In this document: positions 4,866 through 11,392 of the stretch, in pieces
Layout: the number at the start of each line of letters is the position of its first letter
Position numbering within the stretch: position 1 is the first letter of the stretch
Assembly: GCA_046262415.1 (NCBI GenBank)
Contig: JBHEMU010000147.1
Span: 1-11,392 of the forward strand
Reading direction: 5' to 3'
Origin: JACDAS01 sp046262415
Lineage (GTDB): Bacteria; Actinomycetota; Thermoleophilia; Gaiellales; Gaiellaceae
Length of the DNA stretch: 11,392 bases
Notes under the pieces: generated by a model
Database searches by the model: none
The model's input: the letters and a program-made list of their open reading frames with translations, nothing else
Told to the model about the DNA's origin: nothing
Position numbers and translations under genes: made by a program

Positions 4866-5618
4866 CTACAGGTAGTAGGGCGCCAGCTCGAGGGCGCCGA
4901 GCGCGTACCACACCCCGAAGGCGAGGCTCGCGCAGCCGAGCACCGGCGCAACCGCGTTGAAGGAGCGGCGCGCGCCCACGCTCTGGAGCGTCAGTCCGAA
5001 GCCGGTGGACAGGAGCGCCATCGAGACTGCCGTGAACAGCGCCAGCAGCCCGAGCGAGAGGACGGCGAGGGTCTGCGACTCCATCGTCGCGAGCAGGAGC
5101 ACCCCGACGCCGGCGCTGCCGCCCACGCCGTGAACGAGCCCGATCCCGAACGCCTGCCGGGCGCCCCGGGGCTTCGGCACGTGCCGGTGCGGGTGCTCCC
5201 GGCCTGGCGCATGCGTGTGGCCGTGGACGTGCCGGCCCTGCCCGTCGTGGCCGTGCAGGTGCACGTGGAAGACGCCGCGTCGCCAGCGCAGGAGCAGCCA
5301 GAGCGCGAGCGCCACGATCACCGCGCCGATCGTCGCCTCGGTCGCCTTCTGAAGCGGGTCGGGCAGGAACCTCTCGTAGAGCACGATCGGCACGCCGAAG
5401 GCGAACAGCGACAGGGCGTGGCCGAGCCCCCAGGCGGCCCCGAGGCGCGCGGCGAGGCGGTCGCCGCGCTCTTTGCCCGAGGCGATCAGCGTCGCCACGG
5501 CGGCGACGTGGTCGGGATCGGCGGCGTGCCGGAGCCCGAGTAGCACCGCGATCAGCAGGACGACGCCGGCGGAGGCGCCGTCGGAGAAACCCGAGATCCA
5601 GTCGTCGAGTCCGAGCAC
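4866..5618 (-). CDS. UreH/NiCoT-like nickel/cobalt permease
   Basis: This is a 250-residue polytopic membrane protein. TM segments lie at about 15-30, 63-82, 94-111, 157-178, 184-208 and 224-243. The first helix carries RHAADPDHVAAVATLI (residues 30-45), close to the HxxxDH signature (H37 with D34/D36) of NiCoT and UreH-type nickel permeases. WGLGHALS (63-70) and GLVHGVGGSAG (160-170) are further family motifs. A cytoplasmic loop at about 118-146 is strongly His-rich (HVHLHGHDG, HVHGHTHAPG, HPHRHV) and is likely a metal-sensing or metal-collecting segment. The GTG start (5618-5616) shares its first base with the preceding TAG (TAGTG), and GGAGGTGATC lies just upstream inside that gene. A longer frame into the neighbour is therefore rejected. 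Direction of transport (uptake or efflux) cannot be told from sequence. Confidence 0.85.
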   Translation of the reverse strand: MLGLDDWISGFSDGASAGVVLLIAVLLGLRHAADPDHVAAVATLIASGKERGDRLAARLGAAWGLGHALSLFAFGVPIVLYERFLPDPLQKATEATIGAVIVALALWLLLRWRRGVFHVHLHGHDGQGRHVHGHTHAPGREHPHRHVPKPRGARQAFGIGLVHGVGGSAGVGVLLLATMESQTLAVLSLGLLALFTAVSMALLSTGFGLTLQSVGARRSFNAVAPVLGCASLAFGVWYALGALELAPYYL

Positions 5619-6970
5619 TAGATCACCTCCGGGAGGGCGCGCAGGGTCATGGCGACCCCCACGGCGAGGATGACGAGAGCGCTGACGGCCGGCAGGAGTC
5701 GAACGAGCCGGCCTTCGAGGTTGACCCGCCTGAAGGCGCCGCGCGCGAGGACGGCCAGCAGGCCGATGCAGGTGATCGTCAGCGCCAGGCCGGCGCTGAA
5801 CGCGACGATCAGCAGCAGCCCGAAGCCGATCCGGTGGAGGGAGATGGCCGCGAGCAGGACGACGAGGGCCGAGGGGCACGGGATCAGCCCGCCGGAGACG
5901 CCGACCGCGACGAGGCCGCGCCACCCCGGCTGCTCGGGCAGGTGCGAGTGGCCGTGATCGTGATCGTGGGGATGCTCGTGACCGTGGCCACCGCTCAGCC
6001 GGGCCCAGATGATCCCCGCGGCGACGCCGACCACGAGCAGGCCCGAGGCGAGGTTGAGCCACGGGTAGAGGTCGTCCGGGACGATGAACTCCGAGAGCAG
6101 CAGCGTCACCAGCCCGAGGGTGAAGACGCCGATCGTGTGGGTGACGGTCACGATCAGGCCCAGGTAGGCCGCGTGGCGCGGCGTTCCCCTCTGGCCGACC
6201 AGGTACGCGGTGATGATCGCCTTGCCGTGTCCCGGCGACAGCGCGTGGACGAGCCCCCAGAAGAAGGCGACGCCGAGCGATCCCAGGATCACGAGCAGGG
6301 ACAGGTCGCCGCGGCCGATCAGGCTGGCGAAGCCGGAGTCGGCGGCCCGGCCCGGCGCCCGGTCGGCCTTGCCGGGTCCGAGTGAGGGGGCCACGCCGAC
6401 GACCGGGCCGGGATCGACCACGGCGGTCGCGGCGTTACGATCGAGCGGGCTCGAGAGCAGGTCGTCGGGGTACGCCCGGAGGCGGTCGCTGGCGCCGTCC
6501 GCCGGCACCGTGGAGGACAGCACCTCGGCGCCGCGCTCGCCGCGGACGACGACCTCCTTCCAGCCGATGCGTCCCGCGTAGTTCCGGTCGCGGTAGGAGA
6601 GCCTGCTCTCCCGGTCGAGCGCCGGGCCGCGAAGGACGATCTCGAGGCGCAGGGTCTGCAGGCCGCCCTGTCCGTCGGGAAAGGCGATCCGGTGGCGCAC
6701 GGGAACGAGAGCGGCGCGCCTCCCGTCGACGGCCAACTCCAGCCCGCGCGCGATGCGCGCGACCAGCCGCCGGCTGTCGAGCCCGCGGCGCCGGGCCTGG
6801 AAGGCGGGAATCTCGGCCAGGTCGAGGACGTAGACCACGTACGCGCGATCGCCCGAGACGATCACCTCGCCGTAGCGGTTGACCGTGAAGTTGCCCAGCG
6901 GGTGGGCGGAGGCGGCGACCGGCGCGAGGAGCGCTGCCGCGGCGACGAGCAGCAGGATGAGCCGCCTCAT
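5618..6970 (-). CDS. NicO-family nickel/cobalt transporter with extracytoplasmic N-terminal domain
   Basis: The protein has 450 residues. Residues 1-22 are a signal peptide ending ASA, followed by HPLGNFTVNRYGEVIV, the usual start of the mature exported domain in this family. Residues 23-220 form that extracytoplasmic domain. Six or so TM helices follow, at about 223-242, 267-293, 304-323, 350-376, 382-408 and 423-444. HALSPGHGKAIITAYLVG (242-259) is the core NicO/RcnA motif. A His-rich cytoplasmic loop at 329-343 (GHGHEHPHDHDHGHSH) separates the two halves, and GGLIPCPSALVVLL (360-373) is typical of the second half. NicO proteins move Ni2+ or Co2+, and both efflux and uptake members are known. 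The ATG overlaps the TPR gene's TGA as ATGA, and the next permease begins at its own stop codon, so the three genes are translationally coupled. Confidence 0.88.
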   Translation of the reverse strand: MRRLILLLVAAAALLAPVAASAHPLGNFTVNRYGEVIVSGDRAYVVYVLDLAEIPAFQARRRGLDSRRLVARIARGLELAVDGRRAALVPVRHRIAFPDGQGGLQTLRLEIVLRGPALDRESRLSYRDRNYAGRIGWKEVVVRGERGAEVLSSTVPADGASDRLRAYPDDLLSSPLDRNAATAVVDPGPVVGVAPSLGPGKADRAPGRAADSGFASLIGRGDLSLLVILGSLGVAFFWGLVHALSPGHGKAIITAYLVGQRGTPRHAAYLGLIVTVTHTIGVFTLGLVTLLLSEFIVPDDLYPWLNLASGLLVVGVAAGIIWARLSGGHGHEHPHDHDHGHSHLPEQPGWRGLVAVGVSGGLIPCPSALVVLLAAISLHRIGFGLLLIVAFSAGLALTITCIGLLAVLARGAFRRVNLEGRLVRLLPAVSALVILAVGVAMTLRALPEVI

Positions 6971-8283
6971 GCGAGTGCCTGCCTCGCGACGGGCGCCCAG
7001 AGGAGCGAGAAGTGCGGGTTGAGCGAGAGCGCGCGGCGGAACCAGGTGCGCGCCTGGGCGTCTTGCCCGAGGCAGCGCTCGATCATGCCGCGGTGGAAGA
7101 ACATGAGCGCGTCCTGCGTGCCCAGCCGGAGCGCGCGCCGGGAGTGCGGCAGCGCCTCGCGGCAGCGGCCGTTCCGCTCGAGCGCCCAGGCGAGGACGTC
7201 CTCGCCGGCGATCGACGGCCGTTCTGCGAGCGACGCGCGCGCCCGCGCGAGCGCGCGCGAGGGGCGGATGCCGTGATCGAGGTCGAAGAGCGCCAGCTCG
7301 AGGTCGGTCCTGACCCCGTTCGCGTTGAGCAACTGCTCGATCGCCCCGACCAGTGCGTACTGCTCGCGGGCCGCCGCCGTCCGGCCCGTGACGGCGTAGA
7401 GATCGCCGAGTGTGCCGACGTACTGCGGGATCGGCACGGCCTCGGCGGCGCGGCGCTCCAGTGCGATCGCCCGGCCGTATCGTCCACGCGCGGCCTCGAC
7501 GAGGGCCAGCGCGTCGAGTGCGTAGGGGTAGCCGGGCACGACGGCGAGCGCGATCCTGTACTCGCGCTCCGCCGCGCGCAGCCGGCCGTGGTTCCAGTAC
7601 AGCTTGCCGAGCTGGACCCTGGTCCAGGCGGTCGGCTCCGCCGCGGACGTGGCGGCGTCGACTGCGAGCTGCATCGCCCGGATCGTGCCGGGCGTGTCGC
7701 CGATCAGCTCGCGGGCGTAGGAGGTACGGGCATACGAGGAGAGACTGGGGCGGAGGCGGCTCATCGTGTCGAAGGCGTCAAACGCCTCCCGGTAGCGCCC
7801 GAGCTCCACCAGCGCGTCGCCGACGACTCCGTAGTGGCGGGCGCTGCCGGGCGCGAGGGCCACGGCGCGGCGGCCGAGCTCGAGCGCCTCTCCGAACTCG
7901 TGCCGGGCGAGCGCGAGGGCGCCGAGGCCGCTCAGTGCCAGCGCGTCCTCCGGCTCGAGCGAGATCGCGCGGCGGAGCAGGCCCTCGGAGCGGGTGTAGT
8001 AGCCCGGATCGCCGGTCTCGCGGGCGCGCTGCTGGTAGGCGAGGCCGAGCAGCGTCGCCGAGCGCGCGTCCTGCGGATCTGCACGGAGCGCCGACTGGAG
8101 CTGCTGGACGAGCGCGCCCGTCGACTGGTTGAGCGAGAAACCGGCGCTGAAGTCCTCCGCCGCCTGCGCCGAGAGGAGCGCGGGCGAGGCCGCCGAGGTC
8201 TCGCGGAAGGCGCCCCCGAGCAGGGCGGCCGCCGAGACGAAGAGGAGGGCGGCGAGTGCGAGTGAGATGCGGGTCAGGTTCAT
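6967..8283 (-). CDS. Exported TPR-repeat protein
   Basis: The protein has 438 residues. The N-terminus (residues 1-25) is a signal peptide or membrane anchor. From about residue 54 onwards it consists of tetratricopeptide-like helical pairs, for example LLRRAISLEPEDALALSGLG (102-121), ALELGRRAVALAPGSARHYG (133-152), ALAVVPGYPYALDALALVEA (245-264) and ARTWFRRALSLNPHFSLLWA (411-430). This gives perhaps ten repeats. TPR arrays are protein-binding scaffolds. Its position between a secreted DUF4331 protein and the NicO transporter suggests that it holds these together outside the membrane, which is inference. The ATG at 8283 has no SD, and a strong hairpin (8299-8328) ends 15 nt before it. The 3' end overlaps the NicO start by four bases. 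Confidence 0.88.
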   Translation of the reverse strand: MNLTRISLALAALLFVSAAALLGGAFRETSAASPALLSAQAAEDFSAGFSLNQSTGALVQQLQSALRADPQDARSATLLGLAYQQRARETGDPGYYTRSEGLLRRAISLEPEDALALSGLGALALARHEFGEALELGRRAVALAPGSARHYGVVGDALVELGRYREAFDAFDTMSRLRPSLSSYARTSYARELIGDTPGTIRAMQLAVDAATSAAEPTAWTRVQLGKLYWNHGRLRAAEREYRIALAVVPGYPYALDALALVEAARGRYGRAIALERRAAEAVPIPQYVGTLGDLYAVTGRTAAAREQYALVGAIEQLLNANGVRTDLELALFDLDHGIRPSRALARARASLAERPSIAGEDVLAWALERNGRCREALPHSRRALRLGTQDALMFFHRGMIERCLGQDAQARTWFRRALSLNPHFSLLWAPVARQALA

Positions 8284-8298
8284 GTCGGTGGGGAGTGG

Positions 8299-8328
8299 GA
8301 GAGGGGCACGCGGGGGCGTGCCCCTCTC
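8299..8328. repeat. Perfect 13-bp hairpin between DUF4331 and TPR genes
   Basis: GAGAGGGGCACGC and its exact inverse complement GCGTGCCCCTCTC flank a 4-bp loop. The structure fills half of the 59-bp gap, 14 bp after the DUF4331 stop. On the minus strand it is followed by C-rich sequence rather than T's, so it could be an RNA-stability or processing element or a partial terminator. It could also limit translation initiation of the TPR gene. Confidence 0.75.
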
Positions 8329-8342
8329 GGGTCTGGCTGGTG

Positions 8343-9617
8343 CTACTTGGTGGCCTTCGCGTTCTCGAAGCCCGAGTGCGGCAGGCCCGCGTAGGGGAAG
8401 CTGCCCAGGTTCGGGACGTCGTTGGCGTCGACGCCGTCGCCGAGCGGCACCTTCTTGCCCTTGAGGAAGCCGGCGACCGCCTGCTCCTCGATGTCGACCA
8501 CGTCGTCGATCAGCCGGCGCCCGTTCGGGAAGCCGGCGTTGTCGCCGCCGACGACGCCGAAGCGGCTGATCTTCGCCGCGGGCGTCACCGGGATGGTCAC
8601 GTTCAGGCGCAGCTCGTCCGCGTGGGTCGAGCCCGTGAAGTTCACCTTCGGGATGCCGGTGAGCAGGACGGCCACGAGGTCGTCACGGCCCTTCTCCGGG
8701 ACACCCAGCTTGTAGAGCTTGTTCATCACGGCCGCCAGGATCGGCGTCGTGTAGAACTTCGTGTACTGCCGGTCCTGGGCCGGCTTCGTCCGATTCCACT
8801 GGTCCTTGAGGCCGGTGGGGATGATCACCTCGTTGATCAGGGGGTTGCCGAGCCGGGAGACCTGCGTCCAGCCCGTGCGCACGCGGCCGTTGACGGTGAC
8901 GTTCCGCCGCTCGGTCGAGGACCAGACGCCGACGACCTTCTTGCCCTTGAGCTGCGCGATCGGGATCTGCAGCGCGATCGAGTGGACGTTGTAGCCGGAC
9001 AGGAAGTCCTTGCCGCCGCCCGCGTTGCCCGTTCCCTTGCGGAAACCGAGCAGGTCGAAGATCGCGCCGACGTCCGCGAAGAACGAGTCGTCACGCTGGC
9101 CGGCGAAGACGAGCCCGCCGCCCTGCATCTTGACGACGCCCTTGGCGGCGAGCGCCGCGTAGTTCGGGGTCTGGCGAGGACCGATGTTGTTCGGCGGGGT
9201 CGAGCCTCTGGCGACGACCTTGCCGTTCCTCGTGACGGTGTAGGTCTGGACCGTGTTGCCGAGGAAGAACGGACCCGTTGCGGTCCTGAAGCGCAGCCGG
9301 TAGGTGATCTCCGGGCGCCCGTTGCCGTTCGTGTCGAGGTAGATGTTGTACCGGGCGCCCTGTGAGAACGTGTAGTAGTTGGGCCCCGCGGCGGGATCCT
9401 CACCGGGGATCCAGTTCGAGATCACGGTGAAGGTGCTCGTGTTGTCCGGACTGCGGAACGCGTACAGGTCGGTGTTGTCCGCGGTCGGATCCTCCGAGAT
9501 CAGCGGTGCCTCCCGGTGGCTGGACGCCGTGCTCGAGCTCGGGGTCAGACGACCCGCGAAGGCGACGAGCGTGAGAACTCCGGCGGCAGCCAGGAGAAGC
9601 AGGGCAACTTTGCGCAT
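8343..9617 (-). CDS. Secreted DUF4331-domain protein
   Basis: The protein has 424 residues, with a signal peptide at about 1-22. The mature protein opens with the DUF4331 (PF14224) hallmark SSHREAPLISEDPTADNTDLYAF (residues 32-54, containing HREAP). LDTNGNGRPEITYRL (94-108) resembles a calcium-loop-like DxNxxG motif. The protein ends with GDGVDANDVPNLGSFPYAGL (residues 393-412) and PHSG, the conserved family C-terminus. The biochemical role of DUF4331 is unknown to me. Family members are exported, often large, and conserved across phyla. AAAGGAG (9632-9626) lies eight bases before the ATG and makes this the best-translated start of the unit. As the first gene before TPR, NicO and UreH-like permeases, it may be an extracytoplasmic component or substrate binder of a metal system; this is inferred only from position. 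Confidence 0.93.
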   Translation of the reverse strand: MRKVALLLLAAAGVLTLVAFAGRLTPSSSTASSHREAPLISEDPTADNTDLYAFRSPDNTSTFTVISNWIPGEDPAAGPNYYTFSQGARYNIYLDTNGNGRPEITYRLRFRTATGPFFLGNTVQTYTVTRNGKVVARGSTPPNNIGPRQTPNYAALAAKGVVKMQGGGLVFAGQRDDSFFADVGAIFDLLGFRKGTGNAGGGKDFLSGYNVHSIALQIPIAQLKGKKVVGVWSSTERRNVTVNGRVRTGWTQVSRLGNPLINEVIIPTGLKDQWNRTKPAQDRQYTKFYTTPILAAVMNKLYKLGVPEKGRDDLVAVLLTGIPKVNFTGSTHADELRLNVTIPVTPAAKISRFGVVGGDNAGFPNGRRLIDDVVDIEEQAVAGFLKGKKVPLGDGVDANDVPNLGSFPYAGLPHSGFENAKATK

Positions 9618-9625
9618 CGGTGGTG

Positions 9626-9632
9626 CTCCTTT
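9626..9632 (-). promoter_or_regulatory. Ribosome-binding site of the DUF4331 gene
   Basis: AAAGGAG on the minus strand, eight bases from the ATG at 9617, confirms this start. Confidence 0.75.
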
Positions 9633-9634
9633 CC

Positions 9635-9672
9635 CCGACGGCCGTCGGTTGGTTGATGTGGCCGTCGTTGGT
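9635..9672. promoter_or_regulatory. Palindrome and 20-bp-spaced direct repeat upstream of DUF4331
   Basis: CCGACGGCCGTCGG (9635-9648) is a perfect 14-bp palindrome. Half of it recurs: GGCCGTCG at 9640-9647 and again at 9660-9667, followed in both copies by TTGGT with one extra G in the first. The 20-bp period places both copies on the same DNA face. It sits 17-55 bp before the start codon, where an operator would be expected. No regulator is identified. Confidence 0.45.
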
Positions 9673-9710
9673 CGGGGCTCATTCGCCGCGACCCGGAGAA
9701 CGGTTCGACG

Positions 9711-9730
9711 CCGGCGCGGGCGATCGCCGG
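9711..9730. repeat. Weak hairpin after the polytopic membrane protein gene
   Basis: CCGGCG and CGCCGG form a 6-bp stem around an 8-bp loop just downstream (minus strand) of the stop at 9744-9742. It lacks a T-tract, so terminator function is uncertain. Confidence 0.3.
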
Positions 9731-9741
9731 TGTGGGCACGG

Positions 9742-11100
9742 CTAACCCTGCGAGAGGAGCCAGAGCCCGGTGACCGTGTAGCCCACCATCAGCACGAGCA
9801 TCGGGTACTGCGACCAGACGGCGGAGCCGCCGGAGCGGAAGAGGCCGAGCGCTCGATCGTGCGCGAGGACGAGCCCGAGCACGTGGCCGAGGACGAGGGC
9901 GACGACCTGCACGTACCAGATCGCGTTCGGCGTCAAGAGCCCCAGGTTGGGGGCGAAGTCGCTCGTGCCGAACAGGTCCCAACCCCACCCGAACGGATCC
10001 GAGGCCAGCTTGATCGAGTACTGGCCCTGGTAGACCAGCAGCGAGAAGTAGTGCGCGATCGCGTACACGAGCGCGATCGGGACGAGCGTGAGGGCGAAGG
10101 CCTGCCCGAGCCGCGCCGGCTCGTCGACCACCCACGCGGCGGCCGCGACGGCGAGGCGGAAGGCGAGCGCGACGACGAGGATCGCGCCGAGCAGGCCGCC
10201 GAGGTTCATCAGCGTGCCGACGACGTCGGCGAGGCCGGGCGAGTCGAGCAGGTCGACCTGGACGGAGTAGTAGCGGTCCTGCCACAGGGTCGTGCGGCTG
10301 AAGCCGTCGAAGGCGACCGAGCCGAGCATCACCGCGATGAAGGCCTGCGTCCCCGGGCGGGGCATGCCCTCGGCCAGCCCGCTCGCCGGCGTCCGCACCA
10401 CGATCTCCCCGTCGCGGCGCGCGAACGGGGAGATGCGCGCGAGCAGGCCGAAGTACACCGTGAAGGCCTCGCCGTTCTCGAGCCAGTCTCGCCGGCCGAA
10501 CGCGGCCATGCCGAGCCAGGTGGCGAAGCTGTAGACGCCGATCGCGATCGCGAGCGCCCGCGGCCTGGAGCTCTCCACGTAGGCCAGCTCCAGCGCCACG
10601 AAGGCGAGGAGACCGACCGCCGCCGGCCAGCGCCCGAGCCGGTCGGGGTAGCGCAGGGGCGGCTCGTAGCGCGCTCCGAGCGCCCTCGCGAGCGCCGCTG
10701 CGCCGTCCGCGGCGGCCCGCCAAGGGTTGAGCACGGCCCAGACGTTGCCGAAGAGGACGACGAGCGGCACCATCCCGACCCAGAAGTTCGCGTAGACGAA
10801 CGTGGGCGCGAGGTTGAGCGCGGCGGTGTCCTTGCCGAAGGCCGCGGCGGCCCAGACGACCACGAGCAGGACGAACGCGACCGCCTGCAGCGCCACGCGG
10901 AGCGCCGGCGAGAGCAGCACCCGTTGCAGCCCCTGCGGAAGCGGCCGCCCTGCCGCCTTCGCCTCCAGCAGGGGCCGGCGCCAGAGCACGGCCAGCGCGA
11001 CGAACGAGACCGCCAACACCACGCCGGCGCCCCAGAAGAAGAGCCAGGTGGGCACGGGCAGGTCGCGCACGCCTCCGAGGCCGTGCGCGAGCGGTGTCAC
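9742..11100 (-). CDS. Polytopic membrane protein, 'fenitrothion hydrolase'-like family
   Basis: The protein has 452 residues and about ten TM helices (roughly 18-40, 66-88, 101-123, 160-176, 182-201, 250-265, 293-320, 334-357, 393-415, 430-450). The N-terminus LAHGLGGVRDLPVP (residues 4-17) and the stretches LNPWRAA (124-130), FDGFSRTTLWQD (264-275) and IAHYFSLLVYQGQY (348-361) match, from memory, a conserved actinobacterial family that pipelines often label fenitrothion hydrolase. I know of no support for that activity here. Conserved-looking His residues within or near helices (H6, H350, H406, H414) could bind metal or haem. The GTG start (11100-11098) overlaps the TGA of the cupredoxin-like gene as GTGA, indicating a coupled pair. 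Function should be treated as unknown. Confidence 0.8.
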   Translation of the reverse strand: MTPLAHGLGGVRDLPVPTWLFFWGAGVVLAVSFVALAVLWRRPLLEAKAAGRPLPQGLQRVLLSPALRVALQAVAFVLLVVVWAAAAFGKDTAALNLAPTFVYANFWVGMVPLVVLFGNVWAVLNPWRAAADGAAALARALGARYEPPLRYPDRLGRWPAAVGLLAFVALELAYVESSRPRALAIAIGVYSFATWLGMAAFGRRDWLENGEAFTVYFGLLARISPFARRDGEIVVRTPASGLAEGMPRPGTQAFIAVMLGSVAFDGFSRTTLWQDRYYSVQVDLLDSPGLADVVGTLMNLGGLLGAILVVALAFRLAVAAAAWVVDEPARLGQAFALTLVPIALVYAIAHYFSLLVYQGQYSIKLASDPFGWGWDLFGTSDFAPNLGLLTPNAIWYVQVVALVLGHVLGLVLAHDRALGLFRSGGSAVWSQYPMLVLMVGYTVTGLWLLSQG

Positions 11101-11392
11101 GGGCGGACCTCGAGCTCGCCGATCGGCAGGCCGCGAGACTCGAGCTCGATCTCGAAGCGGCCCACGATCGTCGCCTTGAAGCGGAGCCGGACCGCGCCGC
11201 CCGCAGCCACGTCGGCCGAGAGGTCGTACCCGTGGAGGTGGACCTCGTCCGCGAGGGCGGAGCGGACGACGAGGACCATGCGCTTGTCCTTCTTCACGCT
11301 CAGGCGCTTCGGGCCGCCTGCGACGCCGTTTACGCCGACGACGATCGTTCGGACGACCTGCTTGGGCGGCGGTGGTGGTGGAGGTGGAGGAG
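11097..11392 (-). CDS. C-terminal part of a proline-linker protein with cupredoxin-like domain
   Basis: The 5' end is beyond the window, and 97 codons plus stop are visible. The fragment begins with nine consecutive prolines, then KQVVRTIVVGVNGVAGGPKR, then a beta-rich domain: LSVKKDKRMVLVVRSALADE, VHLHGYDL, AAGGAVRLRFKATIVGRFEI and ELESRGLPIGELEVRP. The pattern (a xVxKxDxVxLxVxS strand, an HxHGYD segment, and a GxFEIELExxGxxIxxLxV ending) fits the cupredoxin-like domain found on exported actinobacterial proteins. The polyproline run suggests a spacer between a signal or lipobox region and this domain. A GTG inside the fragment (11297) could be mistaken for the start, but the frame is clearly open and coding upstream of it. 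Copper binding is not assured because the usual Cys/Met ligand set is not evident. Confidence 0.75.
   Translation of the reverse strand, partial: PPPPPPPPPKQVVRTIVVGVNGVAGGPKRLSVKKDKRMVLVVRSALADEVHLHGYDLSADVAAGGAVRLRFKATIVGRFEIELESRGLPIGELEVRP

Noticed and set aside
4866..6062. Extended start for the UreH-like permease
   Set aside because: The extra N-terminal region is antiparallel-looking Arg/Pro-rich sequence inside the NicO gene. The TAGTG junction with GGAGGTGATC upstream is a far better start.
7012..9365. Long plus-strand open frames opposite the TPR and DUF4331 genes
   Set aside because: They mirror confident minus-strand genes. Compositions are low-complexity, and no RBS or motif was seen.
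9545..10723. 392-codon minus-strand frame within the membrane protein region
   Set aside because: It is out of frame with the clearly hydrophobic, motif-bearing protein at 9742-11100, and its translation is Arg/Ala/Gly-rich shadow sequence.

Overview
The window comes from a very GC-rich genome, about 70% by eye. The gene families (RskA-type anti-sigma factor, Hsp20, rhomboid, DUF4331, actinobacterial NicO/UreH-like permeases) fit a deep-branching Actinomycetota, most likely Thermoleophilia (Solirubrobacterales/Gaiellales type). That placement is inferred from gene content and composition, without any database search. Almost every gene is on the minus strand. No rRNA, tRNA, IS element, phage gene or CRISPR array was seen, and no gap between genes exceeds about 165 bp.

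Right to left, i.e. in the direction of minus-strand transcription. (1) 11392-9742: the C-terminal part of a proline-linker protein with a cupredoxin-like domain, coupled by a GTGA overlap to a polytopic membrane protein of the type often labelled 'fenitrothion hydrolase'. (2) 9617-4866: a four-gene unit of a secreted DUF4331 protein, a secreted or anchored TPR protein, a NicO-family nickel/cobalt transporter with an extracytoplasmic N-terminal domain, and a second UreH/NiCoT-like permease. The last three are joined by ATGA and TAGTG overlaps, and a strong hairpin lies between the first two genes. A 67-residue protein that is 21% histidine converges on this unit from the plus strand. (3) 4633-3216: an RskA-like anti-sigma factor followed by its ECF sigma factor, the reverse of the usual order. 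(4) 3151-2663, plus strand: Hsp20 with a textbook TTGACA-17-TATCCT promoter and a strong terminator. (5) 2569-585: ornithine carbamoyltransferase, a rhomboid protease and a small zincin-like metallopeptidase. The rhomboid start is problematic. (6) 583-331: a 29-residue single-TM peptide with an excellent Shine-Dalgarno (SD) that is complementary to a sequence about 140 bp upstream. (7) 191-1: the start of an unrecognised coiled-coil-like protein.

The main functional theme is handling of transition metal, probably nickel or cobalt, at the cell surface. Two different permeases with His-rich cytoplasmic loops, a His-rich mini-protein, and two exported partners of unknown biochemistry (DUF4331 and TPR) form a coherent and apparently undescribed module. 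The cupredoxin-like/membrane-protein pair next door may belong to the same envelope programme. The second point of interest is the mini-ORF at 331-420, whose RNA could fold so that its own ribosome-binding site is hidden, as in type I toxin mRNAs.
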